Shown here piece after piece: positions 50,897 through 63,569 of a DNA stretch of 64,000 bases (the stretch's first letter is position 1; every line of letters begins with the position of its first letter). The notes below the pieces were generated by a model. The model saw only the letters and a list, made by a program, of their open reading frames with translations, ran no database searches and was not told the DNA's origin. The stretch comes from Monosporascus cannonballus (lineage: Eukaryota; Ascomycota; Sordariomycetes; Xylariales): positions 62,001 to 126,000 of the forward strand of contig QJNS01000209.1 of assembly GCA_004154925.1 (NCBI GenBank). The letters are read 5' to 3'. The position numbers and the translations under genes were made by a program.

Positions 50897-51263
50897 TATC
50901 ACGACCTAATTAAACCAGATCTCCAAAAACAGCCGGGACCCATATAATAAATGACGTAATTTAGATCTTTCTTAGTAATAAAATCCAAATAAATCTATAG
51001 GAAACCAATCATATCTAATAACATTAAATCTAAAAAGGCTTCAAAATCCAATATAAATCCAATTAAACCAAAACAAATATATAGGCTCATTAATTGTATA
51101 ATTTAAATAACAACAGCTTACAATATAATTTCGTTACCTAAAATACTCTTAGTATTACGAAACGTAACTAATTACTTCATTACTTAGATTCCCACGATAC
51201 TATTACTAACATAAACCCGTCGACTTAAGGTTTAATAGTTAATTAAACTCCCTAGCCGTCACA
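50897..51263 (+). repeat. 3' LTR of element I (type IV U3)
   Basis: 367 bp, TATCACGACC to CCGTCACA. The U3 starts like the fragment at 48610 and contains AAAACAGCCGGGAC; the 3' block is shared by all LTRs of this superfamily. Confidence 0.83.
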
Positions 51264-53791
51264 CTTAAGCGCTATTCTAAAGTAACAAAAAAACAACGGA
51301 AAGTGGTACCTAATAGCTTATTACTCCAAAACCCTACGAAACGCAGAACTTAAATATTCGATCTATAACAAGGAATTATTAGTAATTGTTAACGGCTTTA
51401 AAGAATGGAAACCTTTTTTAACGGAATTAAGGAACCTTTCGATTTCTACTTAGACTATAAAAACCTTATACGCTTTATAACAACCTAGGTGCTAATAAAT
51501 ACTATAAGAACTGGATGGTATTTTTATTTAAATTTAACTTCAAGATTTACCCTATCAAGGGGAAGGAAAATATCCAAGCAGATATTTTCAATCGTAGAGA
51601 AGATTACGACTTTAAAATTCTCAAACGCTATATATAAATGTTACACCTAACGGAAGACAGCACCCTGCGATTACGCGTAGTATTAAAACAGCTCATGTCG
51701 GAAATCCTAATAAGATTTAAAAAGGCATATAACCTAAAAAGATAAAAGGAAATTAAAAAGCTGCAAGAACAAAAACAGGATTAGCTCTTATATTACGGCA
51801 AGATTTATATCCCCCGAAAACAACAGGAATAGTTTATTAAAAAATTCTATAAAAATCCTTTACACGGATGGCAGAGAATTTTTAAGATAATAAAACGACT
51901 CCAAAAACACACGACATCTCAAAATTACGTAAAACGGTTAAATAAATAATTAAAGACTGCAACATTTACAATAAAGCCAAAGCAGCTCGTTATAAGCTTT
52001 ACAGATTATTATAACTTATTAAAATTCCAGATAGGGCATAAAATATTATAACATGGGATTTCATTATAGGATTGCGCTTATCGAAAAACCTAGTTATTGG
52101 AGTTAAGTATAATGAAATATACGTAATTATTACCCGACTTATTAAGTACGGATATTTCTTACATTTTAAAAAAAGCAATAACAGAACAACTGGTCTTCGC
52201 CTTTATAGGAAATTGTCTCGACAAGTACGAAATACCGGAGAAAATTATCTTTAATCGAGACAAGTTATGCACCTTTAAATGCGGAACTGGCTTTTTTAAA
52301 GCAGATAAAAGCTAAGCTTAAGTTTTTCATGATATATCACCTATAAATAAACGGATAAATCGAAAACCTAAACCAAACCTTAAAATAATACCTCCGGAGC
52401 TATATTAACTACTAGCAAAACAACTAGGTAAAGCTTTTACCTCTTGCTTAAATAGCGTATAATAAATTTATTAATAAAGTTATAAGTATATCCTTTTATA
52501 CCGCTATGTATGAACACGACGTAAAGGCGGAATAACTAACATAACTACCTAATAACGCCGTAATAATTACCCCTATAATTTTACGAACAAATACCAAAAT
52601 AATAGAAATCAAAATAATATAAGCTAAATTGCGACCCGAATTATAATTTCTTAATAACGTATAACGTAGTACTATAATAAAAAAGAATCAAGGGGCCAAT
52701 TGTATTAAAAAAGATAAAGTTTACGTGCTATAATAAAACTAAAATGCGATATTAAAAATCTTATATATTAAAACAAACAGACCTAATAATAAGCTCGATT
52801 TTAAAGAATTCGGCCTATTAAAAATCAACAAAGTATTTCCAAAACCAAATACCAACTATTATTACCTAAGATAAAAAAATATAACTTATATTTCACATTG
52901 TCTAATTTAAATTGGAACCCGAAAACGCACATTAAAAAACCTAAAAATTAAGAAAAACACCGACGAATACGAAGTCGAAAAAATACTGGATTTGAAATTT
53001 GTTAAAAATAAAATCTAGTACTTAATTAAATAGAAGAGATACTTATACGAGGAAAACTCTTGGGAGCCTCTTAGCAACCTGATGAATATAATAAACCTGG
53101 TTAAGAAGTTTCATTGCCAGAACTCTAACAACTATCTCTAAAGCAACTAAAGTCGCAGGCGATAAAGACTCGATACCTGATTTAACTCCAGTAACGTTCT
53201 AGTCGAAAAGATTAAAATTAAAAATAAGCTACGCTTATTTCTAACTCAATTGCTTTTTTTTCTTTGTATAATCTTTCTTTTTTCCAATTTATTTACGGAA
53301 CGAAGTCCGCGACGGATTATTTTAACTCCTTAACGTTAAAAAGAGTCCTGCTGTCGATTAAGCTTTATTAACCTAGCAATAGCTTCGCTTATGATTGCTA
53401 CAAATCAAGCAAAGCCTTTTAAGTAGCTCTTTTTTACTATTAATCCGAGTTTTTTCCAACCGAATATTTTAAAGCGATTTTAGCGAAATGTTGTTACCAC
53501 TATAAAGAACGTTTGTTTTATAATAATAATAACACTTTTTTCTTCCTTTAATCATTTTATATTTGAAGTGTAAATATTTATATCGTTCGTAGGGCTTAAT
53601 AAGATAACTAAAGTTAATAATATAAAATATAAGATCTTTTTAACTTTTAATAAAAGTTTTGGCGCGTTTGCGAAAAGGTTCTGATATGGTGATAAATTAA
53701 TGGGGATTCTCAAATATAACGGACTTAATAAAAAACGGATAAACTGGTTTATTTATTTTTGAGGGCAAAGATGCTGGGAAAGAAGAAATAA
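51264..53791 (+). pseudogene. F-family pol fragment L (RNase H to chromodomain)
   Basis: Starts abruptly inside RNase H (SKTLRNAELKYSIYNKELL) right after the LTR of element I. Integrase follows at about 51640-52560, with the first catalytic Asp in WDF near 52054-52062. The chromodomain (about 52945-53110) is well kept: DEYEVEKILDLKFVKNK, then YLIK, ENSWEPLSNL. The 3' region and polypurine tract precede the LTR at 53792. It is a second copy of the family of element F. Its 5' half is missing, presumably lost when I inserted and the left side was deleted. Confidence 0.85.
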
Positions 53792-54093
53792 TATTACGAA
53801 TTAAGAAATGCTCTCTCGGCCAAAAAGGAAACCCAGGGATCTACCGGAACCGGGTAAACCTCGGATAAGTATGACGGTCTCTATTACGTCGACAAAGATT
53901 ATACAAAGATTATATAGAGATATTACAGTAATACTACAAAGATAACATAGAGATCTTTTAAAGATAATATTAAAGTACCAAAATGAAAAGAAATATATAA
54001 CGATTACAAATTTCTTATGTAAATAGTTACTTGTTTTAGTTTCGCTTTTTAGCTATTAATCTAAGTTTACAGCCAGAGGTATCGTTTTTTACT
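53792..54093 (+). repeat. F-type LTR, truncated or diverged
   Basis: Starts TATTACGAATTAAG and aligns with the F LTR at its start and again near 54020-54090 (AGCTATTAATCTAAGTTT). The middle holds its own short repeats (AAAGATTATA, AAAGATAA). The right end cannot be placed; similarity fades near 54093. Confidence 0.6.
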
Positions 54094-54139
54094 GTGGGAA
54101 GAGTTGCCTTATCGAGATCGGGACCTTATTTTGAAGGTT

Positions 54140-54173
54140 GTGGCTGCGCCTGCGGCGCAGCAGCCGTAGCCAC
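54140..54173. repeat. GC-rich hairpin
   Basis: GTGGCTGCGCC at 54140-54150 can pair with GGCGC at 54154-54158 and AGCCAC at 54168-54173, around a 3-base loop TGC and a 9-base bulge. It is the most GC-rich spot of the window, in a strongly AT-rich setting. A transcription terminator, a foldback element remnant or a recombination scar are possible. Confidence 0.55.
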
Positions 54174-54637
54174 AGCTATAGCTTTTGATCAAAAAGTATT
54201 TGTCAGGGGTTTAATATATCAACTAAATTCCTTTAAAAATAATACTTATAAAAACAACAAAACCTTTAAAATAAGGCCTGATATTAAATTATAATTTTTT
54301 CGCTCCATTCTCCGCACGCGTATATAAATCTTTAGATATCAGCAAAACAAATCTTTTAAATATAGCTTCAAATTAGCATTACCCGTTTTATAATTACGAA
54401 AAGTTAATACAGAATTAAAATCTTTATTTTCTCGTATATCTTTGATTCTAATCAGGTTCAAGATATTATTACAAATTTAAAAAAAGGCTAAAAATTCCGT
54501 TCTCCGCATGCTATAAAAATATACCTCCCCTCCGCCAGTACAACAATAACATAACCTTATAAGCTAAAATAATGATATAAAGGGCTTAAAATCGCCTGCG
54601 ACAAACCCCGAAATATATTCTTTTCCTAATCAGCCAA

Positions 54638-57512
54638 ATGCGGGTAATATACTCGAAGGTTTAAGGTAGATACCCCAATCCTTCGAGCACTTAACCTTCT
54701 AAAACGAAACGTTTATTTTTATCCCATTCCTTTATCGGTTTCTTGCCGATGCAAACGTAATTAACCCATATTCTAACGTTATATATACGGCCGATAACCT
54801 TATAAAGACTTTGCGCCGTCGGTTTGCTCGTCTTATATTAAGTGCCATACTTAACAGGCAGGGCCGTATTTTACGGAAAAAATAAGTCGATACGGTACTT
54901 AATCTGGTTTTCGGAAAGCTTAATATCTTTTACGTTATTAAAATAAGTTTTAGGAAATCCATAATTATTTAAGCCTTTTCGTTAATTATCGATTTAATTA
55001 TTATATAAATCGTATTATTAATTAAGCTAACGAAAAAAAAACAAATTTCTATATTAATAGTTTTATGTTTTACTTTTGTTTTAATATCTGTTAAATACGA
55101 AAAAATTTAATTTAAAAATATTCGACCGTATAATTGTCAAATAATATAACCATATTATGCTTAGTTTTAAATAAATACTGAATGATTAGTTTTAAACCAT
55201 TATAATAAATCTTATTTTCGAACGATAATATGGTTTAGTTGTTATCGACGAAATATATTTATTATTAAAATAAAAACATTTCCGGCGTAAATATGCCAAT
55301 ATCCGTAACTTACGCTTTATTCTCCTTACCCATGAATATTAGTTTACGTATATAATAATTACTAGTAATACCATAAAAAGAATTGCGAAATATGGCGGCT
55401 TTCGTTAAATCGGTAACTTAATTAAATATCGTTATCAGGCGAAGATTCGGCGTTTTAATATTAATTATCCGAAAATCGACATTACTATATTTGCTAAATT
55501 TAAAGGTTAAAGTTGGAATTAAACGTATTTAAATTTCTTAATAATTAATATATTTAAATTATTGAATAATATTCTCGAAATTTAGCTTATTACCTTACAT
55601 TTTATTATTAAAATTATTATCTATATTAATAATAAGGCGAAAACAATAAATATTCGCAAATATCTATTTAAAATTATAATAAACCGGGGGTATTTCTTAA
55701 GAAGTATAAAAAAGCTATTAAGTTTTATAACTCTGAAATACTTTCCAGGAACTAAATTCGCGTATATAATAACTTAAAGCAGCTTAATAAATTTATCCGT
55801 ATCATAATATCTATTATCGCTTTTGGATTAAGGACGGATATTTTGGATATTAATCGAATAATATAAAAAAATATACCGTAAAAATTTTCGATTAAGGATT
55901 TATAACAGCGATTTAGTCGAACGGTTCATACTTATAAGCGATTAAATATAACTAATTATAAATAAGTTATATTATTTATACCTCATTAAGCGATCGACAA
56001 GTATAAAACCGAACCTTTTATTACAAAAAAAACCAAAATAATAAAAAAGATTTAAGCTTGGCAAGTTAAAAACCATACTACCTATAAGAACATAAAGGTC
56101 GCAATAGAAAACGACGTGGCGGACTTGGATAATATGGAGGACGATGCGTAATTTATCGCGAATAATCAAGATCAAAATAAAGCAGTTATCGAACCTCAAT
56201 TTTAACTTTCCGCCGGCCAAAATATTACCCGTAAAACTCCGAAATGGAGTAATTTTAACCTACGGTACCAGACGAAACGAAGGCCTTAATAATATACGTT
56301 ATTTAACGACAAATATATACGTAAGGCGATCTTAACATATCTAAAAAAAACAAAGCTATTATGCTAAAAAAAGGACCGTAATAACTTAGTTCGGTCTAGA
56401 CCTTATTATAACTTATATACGTCTAATTCTTTTTATATACCCGAATATTTAAATTCGAAAAAACCTACGTAAAAATAATTAAAAACCGGTTCGGTTAAAA
56501 CGGGTGCTTAAAAAAAAATAAAATCTTAATATAAGCAATAAGCGAACGGATAATTTTTTACGTAATTATTTCCTTTTGGCGGCAAAAAAGCAAAATAAAT
56601 ATTTATTTTTATTAAACTTAAAAGGTGGTTGCTTAATAAATTTCTAAATAAATTAAACAAAATTAAAAATCTCTATTTAATTTAAAATATGCTCTAATTA
56701 ATTAAAGCGGTTCCCGGGTTCAATAAATAGCAATATTGGAATATTTTAAAAGATTGTTTATTTTTGCGCTTTATACAATATACGAAAAAGTTATATTTTC
56801 GGTTTTAATAAAAATATAGGCAACTTTTCGCAAACGGCGGAATTCGTTTAATTAAAAGCAACGGCGCTATATCCCTATACCGCGGACCGATTTATATAAA
56901 TTACAAACTATTACTACGTTACAAATTCGATAAATATCGGAAAAAATTACAAAACCGCCATAAATCGCGCTTGGTGCTAATTAGAGCATATCGTATATAG
57001 CCGCTTGCTTTGGACTAGTAGCTAACAATTTAATAGTAATTTTAGCAGTTTACACACTAAACTGGCATATAATTTATACGCCTTCGCAACTTAAAGTCGC
57101 AATTTTAATTATGGCAACGTTTATACCTATATACGTAATCCGCGACATATTAAACGATCTTAATTAAAAGCTTACCTCGTCCCCCTTGTTTATAGCGTCG
57201 GCGTAAAATCTAATATTTCTTAATATTTTTGATTTTTTAACGCCGCCCGTATTATCTTACCGGTATTCGTATAGTTCGTTTGCTTTTGTATCGTTATCGG
57301 AATCGCCGCTATTACATAAAGGTAATAATCGGCAGCCTAATACCGTAAATAATATATCGAAAAAAACCGAAATAATAATCCTCGTCGAGGTTAAGAAATT
57401 GCGCGTTAGAAATAAACGGTACTTATCGAATAATAATAATAGTGGCAAATTAAAAGATAATCGCGATATCGGGTTAAAAAATAAGAAACAAAATTCCGTT
57501 AATTTTAATTAA
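54638..57512 (+). pseudogene. Decayed gene for a multi-membrane-segment protein, family unknown
   Basis: The most credible part is 56995-57512. It has 172 codons with only three stops, several hydrophobic segments of membrane-spanning length (for example LVANNLIVILAVYTLNW, QLKVAILIMATFIPIYVI, NLIFLNIFDFL) and a charged, Asn-rich tail (LSNNNNSGKLKDN). The same phase can be followed back to about 55149 with many TAA, TAG and TGA codons. After a one-base shift near 55140 a further phase reaches an ATG at 54638, with another hydrophobic stretch (CAVGLLVLY). The polytopic C-terminus could suit a transporter or a membrane glycosyltransferase, but no diagnostic motif was found. It could also be a reading frame of an unknown mobile element. 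Confidence 0.4.
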
Positions 57513-57558
57513 AACCGATAACAAAAAAATAGGTGTGGTTTCAGCGCGGCGTCGGGGA

Positions 57559-57565
57559 TATAAAA
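57559..57565 (+). promoter_or_regulatory. Possible TATA box
   Basis: TATAAAA in a locally GC-rich setting (GCGCGGCGTCGGGG just before it), 72 bases upstream of an ATG at 57637. The distance and context suit a fungal core promoter; no independent support. Confidence 0.25.
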
Positions 57566-57636
57566 CGCAATAATCGTTAATATTTACGTATCGTTAGTTA
57601 AAATTATTAATATATTATTTATTTGCTAAATTCGTT

Positions 57637-58753
57637 ATGTCTATTAATTCTCAATTTATTGAGCTTTATACGAGTTATTAATTCGTTTTAATCCGGACTA
57701 ATTCTTTGCCGTAATAAATATATAATAAATATTTTTTAGCCAAAAAATTAACGAAACGTTATATTAGGTATTTTATATTATAACCTATCGCAGTTATTAA
57801 CAAATTATCTCCTTAAATTATATCCTTTAATTTACAATGCCGAATTAAAAAATTTTAAATCTTATTTTCCGGTTTTCTTTTTCGAGTTCGTCGCATTAGC
57901 TTTTAAAATGTTCCCATCCTTTTTAATCCTTATAGTACCTTGGCTCGGGTCTAATACTTGGAGTAAGATATTAATTATGCGGGTAAATAAATAATATGGA
58001 TAATTTTTAGCCAATATCAAAAAGGCCATTCTCTCGCCATGTATACAAATATTCCGGCGTCCGCTTTTCTCTAAATACTAGCTCGAAATCTTTAGGAGCC
58101 GGATCTTAGCTCCCATTTTTTTAAGCCCAGTAGCTTACATCGTTGCTTTTTGGTAAGATATTTCTATGGCTGCTAGTTTTTAAGGGGGTAACTAGCTCGG
58201 GATCCTAATTAGTACTTCCTAAGGTCGATCGTATATTCCGTCGTATCTTTAATAGGGATTTCGGTAGTTTAAAGTTTTTCCGTACGCTTAATTGTATTAA
58301 GGTTTCGAATAAATCTAACTTTGGGTACCCCGAGCCAGGGCTTATCGGCGTCGATTCTCGAGGTGTACGCCGTAAAAGGGTACGAACTTCCGTCTTTTTA
58401 ATACTGCGTTTTTTTTTCGTCGGCATAATTAGGCCCCTATCTTGTTATCGGAAATCCTTTATATCGGAATCCCATATAAATATAGTAATAATCGGACATT
58501 CCGGGTACTCATTAAAGTCCTCAGTATAAGCACCGAATATGTCGCGGTACCTAAAAATTTAATCTTTATACTTAATTATTTGTTCGTTATTGAACTGCCC
58601 GAAATTGCGAATTTTTCCTTTGCTTAACAGTATAAAAATAACCTCTATATAATATATACCATAAAATATATTACGGTTTAATAGTTTTAATCGGAATAGC
58701 GAAATTCTCATACCCCTAGTATTATCCATATTATCTAAATTATAGTCGGTCAA
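57637..58753. other. Unresolved decayed coding region on one of two strands
   Basis: On the plus strand, an ATG at 57637 opens MSINSQFIELYTSY and the phase stays readable to about 58480 with about 16 stops. On the minus strand, one phase from 58753 to about 57827 has only about 10 stops in 310 codons, all TAA or TAG, and includes a 73-codon stretch starting MPTKKKRSIKK at 58426. The minus frame is more depleted in stops than chance predicts. I recognise neither product. Confidence 0.35.
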
Positions 58754-59975
58754 AAATGTTTAAAAACGGTTAACGGCGTAAATTATATGGCTTAGTAAAA
58801 ATATGCGTCGGTTAAATTTATAATATAGAGAACGTTTATTTTAGGGTTCCAACAACCTATTAATTAATAATCTGTATTTTTTTATATTGCTAACTTTCTT
58901 GTTATAATTTTGGTATTAAATAAAATCGAATAATACTACGTACCATCAGGTAATTTCCTTTAGATCTGGCTTCTTTAGATATTCAAAGTTATTAATATAT
59001 ACGAATATGTTTTTATTAACTTTTTATAAGTTATATATATATAATCGAGGTCCCGAAATATCCATTAAATAATTACTCCGATATCTTCGATAAAATATAC
59101 GTTAAGATATATATAACGGTAAATAGACCACGTTTTTAAGCAAATGCTAATAAAATCCGTTTTATAAAAACCTTATAAGACTTACATTCTGTCGAATAAT
59201 TATTTAACTTATTAGAAACTTATTTTATTAACTAAGGCAAAGTATAATAAAACGGTATATATAGCTAAAGGAGAGGTACAGAACATAGCGCCGCAATTAA
59301 TATAATTCGTATCGAAAATCAACTTAGTACCGTTATAATTTTTATGAACGCTTTAATTTTTTATTATGTCGTTAGATATATGCGAAACACCATTACAGTA
59401 TTTTATTTTATTAAACGGCAGTAATATTAATAAAATAAGTATATACTATTAAGTATATATAAATAAATAGTTATACCGAAGAAATTTAATTATATTATAT
59501 ATTTACCGAGGTATTTTGAGATTAATTAAAACTAAAAATAAAAAGAAGATATAAAATAAAATAAATAAGATATAAACGAAATCTACGAATAATTAATAAA
59601 TTATAAAAATGTTTTAAAATAATATATATAATTAGAACTAAGATATATGTAAATTTTTAAATTATATAGCTATAAGTATGTAAATTAAGAGGTTTATATA
59701 AGTTGTTAGTTATGAACAAACAAATTAACGGTGCTTTTTTTATAAATAAATAATAACATATAAAAAAAACATAACAGCTATATACAAATTATATAAAACC
59801 TATATTTTATTATAAGTTTGTTTTATGCAATTTATAAAATTATATTAACAAAATATATATTAAATATAATTAGTATAATCTTTTATTATATAATTATTAT
59901 TATTAACCTAAATCCAACTTAAAACAATTCCATATATCAGTTATACCTTAATATATAAATTTACGTTACTTACGG
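58754..59975. other. AT-rich spacer, nothing recognised
   Basis: RIP-like sequence with dense stops in all frames. I see no LTR end, domain, RNA gene or tandem repeat. Confidence 0.45.
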
Positions 59976-59977
59976 TA

Positions 59978-60025
59978 ACGTACTACACAAACTTGCAGTT
60001 CTTATAAGCTCGCGGCTCCGTTTTT
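59978..60025 (+). repeat. Left terminal inverted repeat of K
   Basis: Starts ACGTACTACACAAACTT. It pairs with the right repeat over its length, including GAGCCGCGAGC, and is locally GC-rich. Confidence 0.88.
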
Positions 60026-60149
60026 ATCACACTTTAACTACCCAACTTAAATTATATATTATTTAACACCAATAACAAAAAACGTTTTAAAAAATAATCG
60101 AAAATAAATTTAATTATTCAGGCGAAAAACGTACCTTAATACTTTATTT

Positions 60150-61330
60150 TAAATAATTTGCTTTAATATACGATAATGCCGTATTAATTTTAAAAGCTCG
60201 ATATTATGGTAAACGCGCCCGAACCGATATTATCCCTAATTTTCGAAAATTAACGCCTACCGAAAAAATTCGATTATCGAACGTATTTTTAACTTAGATC
60301 CGTAAACGTTTCCTGTTCGGCGTTAGCATATTAAAAATATGGCAAATTTATTATTCGCGTAACGGGCTACCGGACCTGTCGAAATTAATTAAATAGCTAT
60401 TTTTATTAAACGGTAACAAAAGCTTGAAAGTCGTTTAAACCGAAAAATAAATTACTAAAAGGTTTTATGTAAAAGTCTAGAGATATTTCGGAAATAATTT
60501 AAGCTTATCCGGACTATAATTATAAAATACGATATCGTAAAAAAGAATATTTACAACTTCGACGAAACGGGATTTTTAATAAGGCTTTTTTTAACAATAA
60601 ATGTAGTTATTATTAACGTGAAAAAACAGAAAAAACTTAAATAAATTTGATAAAGAAATCGGGAATAATTTATAATAATATAGGTTATTAATATTTAAGG
60701 TTAAACCTTACCCGTATTTATTATCCTTACTGGAAAAAACTACCTTTTTTACTGGTTTGCCGATAATCCACTTTACCCGATTAAAAATATTACTATAAGC
60801 AAAAACATGTAAACGATAAATAAATTAAGTTTAAAATAAATGAAATATTTCGATTAATATATTAAAACGCGTATTAAAGCTTCGAAATGTTTTTTATTCT
60901 TAACGGTTACAAAAATTACTATTCAATGGAATTCGAAAATTATTCGGTGAATAAAAATATTATTACGTTTTATATACCTGCCTATTTCTTTTATCGGCTT
61001 TAATCTTTCGACGTATTCTATTTTTCCGTATTAAAACGCGTTTATTTGTTGCATATCAAAAACCTTGTACGGTAATACGTTACTTATATTATCAAGGAAA
61101 ATTTTATCGCCTATTTCCGCAACTCATATAAAGCTGCCATAACATCCAACAATATCAAATCGGAATGCGCAAAAACAAAACTTATTTTATTTGATTCTAA
61201 TGCTATTCTTTCCGAGCTAAGAGTTCCAGTTATACCTATACCGACCGTTTCGCCGCTTATTTTTATTAACTCCGTTTTTTCTCTACATATAAAATTTTTT
61301 AAAAATGTTATTAAAACAATTCGACAGAAA
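60150..61330 (+). pseudogene. Fot1/Pogo transposase relic
   Basis: The catalytic core is readable: NIYNFDETGF at 60546-60575 holds the first Asp of the DDE/D triad. A block reading FLNGY near 60890-60910 stands where the family has LDGH, so the second Asp is Asn by RIP. The following NIITFYIPAY and SFDVF blocks match the PPHSSH and QPLDVG region around the third acidic residue. The C-terminal part (about 61080-61290) keeps NLVR..VTYI and the serine/proline end. The N-terminal DNA-binding part (about 60150-60450) is decayed. In-frame stops are TAA and TAG. It cannot make active transposase. Confidence 0.88.
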
Positions 61331-61797
61331 CGTTATTTGCAAAAAAAAAATTAAGAATTACCAAAATAACTTACTGACAAACATAATTAAATTAGTTAAT
61401 TTTTTGATAAAAAGTAACCTAATGATTTTATACGTAAACGGTTTTTTTTAGAAAAAATGCGGCTTATTATGCGAAATGAACTATATCTTTAATAAACGCC
61501 GAAAAACCAAAAATAAACGGTTTCAAAAAGGAAGAACATTTACAATAAAAAAAAGATAAGTTTTTATAATTACGAAAAAAAATAATACTCAATAATCGCA
61601 ACTGGCAGTAATCGAAAGTAATTATCGTAAAAGGGTTTAAACCAAAGAACGGAAATATGGCGTTTGCAGCAGCCCGTACATAATGCGCGTATTTATAAAG
61701 AGGATATAAAGGCGTTTAGCGACGAAAAATGGGATTAGTTTAAATTAATATAATATGTTATCATTATATATTTCGAATTTGTTATCGCGACGTATTA

Positions 61798-61844
61798 GAA
61801 ACGGAGCCGCGAGCCTGTAAAACTCGTAAGCTTGTGTAGTACGT
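61798..61844 (-). repeat. Right terminal inverted repeat of K
   Basis: Ends AGCTTGTGTAGTACGT and is the reverse complement of 59978-60025 with a few differences. Followed by TA at 61845-61846. Confidence 0.88.
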
Positions 61845-61846
61845 TA

Positions 61847-62544
61847 TAATAATTATTACTTGATTGTATTTTTACTTAATACTAAAAATTTATATTATAA
61901 TATACATTTTCATATACCCCATAATAAAGCTGGATATAAACGACGTCCTTAACGGTATATTAAACGTAACTTGTAATATTTTTACTAACAATATACTTCG
62001 AATAAGCTTAAAAATCCTGGTTCGCCCGGTTAAAGTAATTAAATTAGCTAATAATATCCCCAAAAAAATAATTTGCCCGTAAAAAATACCCTACTCCCGA
62101 GGAATAACATTAAGAACGAATAATAAAATCTCGGTTTAAAAAATAGCCGGAACCTATACCAAAATAATCTGCGATAAAGCGAAACCGAGGACGTCGTCCT
62201 AATTAAAACATTCTCGTATTAACCAAATAATATTCGATTATTTTAAGATATAGAACGTTCCTTACGAAAAATGCATATTATACGTAACTTATTCCAAATA
62301 TTAAGAATATACCATAAAGCTTTATTAATATAGGGGAAAACTGGAAAAAGGTAAGTACCTTACGTTTGGGTATTATTATTAACGCGTATTAATTGAAAAG
62401 ATTTTATAATTATTAAAATTTTATAAACTCGGTAATATTACGAAAAACTTATATTACAAATAAGACTTTTTATTACGAAAAGGTACGGTATTTACATAAG
62501 TATTAAATGCTAATAATACAGTTCGGGATATTTAAATATAATAA
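61847..62544. other. Spacer, nothing recognised
   Basis: A 72-codon open stretch (61864-62082) is rich in Ile and Asn and looks like chance in AT-rich DNA. No repeat or RNA gene seen. Confidence 0.4.
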
Positions 62545-63030
62545 TAACCGGCAAAACAGGATTTACGTTTAGCGGATTATACCGGCCTTATAAGTTATTA
62601 AATTATTAAGCTAGTTACGGACCCTTGATTAAGTACGGTTTTCGTAATTTAGTAAAAAGGTTACATAAACCGGGTACTATATAAACGATACAAAAAAAGG
62701 TTTATAACTTTATAAACCGATCCGCCTAGCTAAAAAATATATATTATATGGCCATTTTAAAAATTCTATAATTTACGGGGATATACGAGTAACAAATATG
62801 CAAATTACGCATCAGAACGTAACGAAAAATGGTTATACGCGATCCCTAAATCTTCGGCATTATTATATGGTCCGGATAAAAATTTCCAAAAACCTTTAAA
62901 CGTAAATATTACGTCTAAAACGAACAAGATTTTGGGACTCGAAAACGTAAAAAATGGTATTAAGGTACAGGTTACGATAACGCGCGAGAAAGAGTAAAAC
63001 GGGTGGGGAAAAATGTTAAAAAATATTTAA
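62545..63030 (+). pseudogene. Unidentified decayed ORF
   Basis: One plus-strand phase of about 160 codons has eight stops, all explainable as RIP of Gln, Trp or Arg. A clean run of about 78 codons (62760-62997) starts KFYNLRGYTSNKYANYA and contains KWLYAIPKSSALLYG. No family recognised and no start codon found. It could belong to an element whose ends lie outside the window. Confidence 0.3.
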
Positions 63031-63569
63031 AAATAGTAGTTAGTAAATTAGTTGAACATAGGATATACGGGCTAACCCGAAATTATACGTTATATTTAAC
63101 TACGCGTAATGCGCTATTTTTATTTAATTTTATAAAAAAAAGGTTCGAATACAATATAACTAATTAAAATTACGTAAATTATAAACTTAATTGTTTATAT
63201 CGATTTCGTTAATAATTATATTACGTACCGTAGAATATTACTTTTTTGTATTTAAAGTTTTATTACCGGAAATAAATAAACTACATTAATATAATAACTA
63301 GATAATTTCCGGTAATATATAAGATAATTCCAAAATTAACTAATTAAAATTGTGCAAGTAATAAAATTATAATAATATTAAAATTATAATAAATGTATAA
63401 TATCGTTTATAAGAAAATATAAAATAATAGAAAAATAAAGAATTATATTAGCAGTTTATTTTCGTCCGATAAATCTTTATTTTGCTTATCCGATAAGGAC
63501 GGAAATAATAACGGAGCGCCTTAATTAAGATTATTAACTAAGTTATGGACAATCTATACCATAAAATTA
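63031..63569. other. Spacer, nothing recognised
   Basis: AT-rich sequence with dense stops; no repeat, RNA gene or domain visible. Confidence 0.4.

Larger units (their letters stand above)
59978..61844 (+). mobile_element. Complete Fot1/Pogo DNA transposon K
   Basis: 1867 bp bounded by terminal inverted repeats of about 48 bp and the dinucleotide TA on both sides (59976-59977 and 61845-61846), the target duplication of the Tc1/mariner superfamily. Size and layout match fungal Fot1-type elements. The transposase reads on the plus strand. A second copy (P2) of the same family lies at 28128-28732 and 35995-36202 on the minus strand, so the element was multicopy and open to RIP. Confidence 0.9.

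Noticed and set aside
58205..58426. A separate small basic protein starting MPTKKKRSIKK
   Set aside because: The same phase continues upstream to 58753 with only RIP-type stops, so it is more likely an internal piece of a longer decayed frame.
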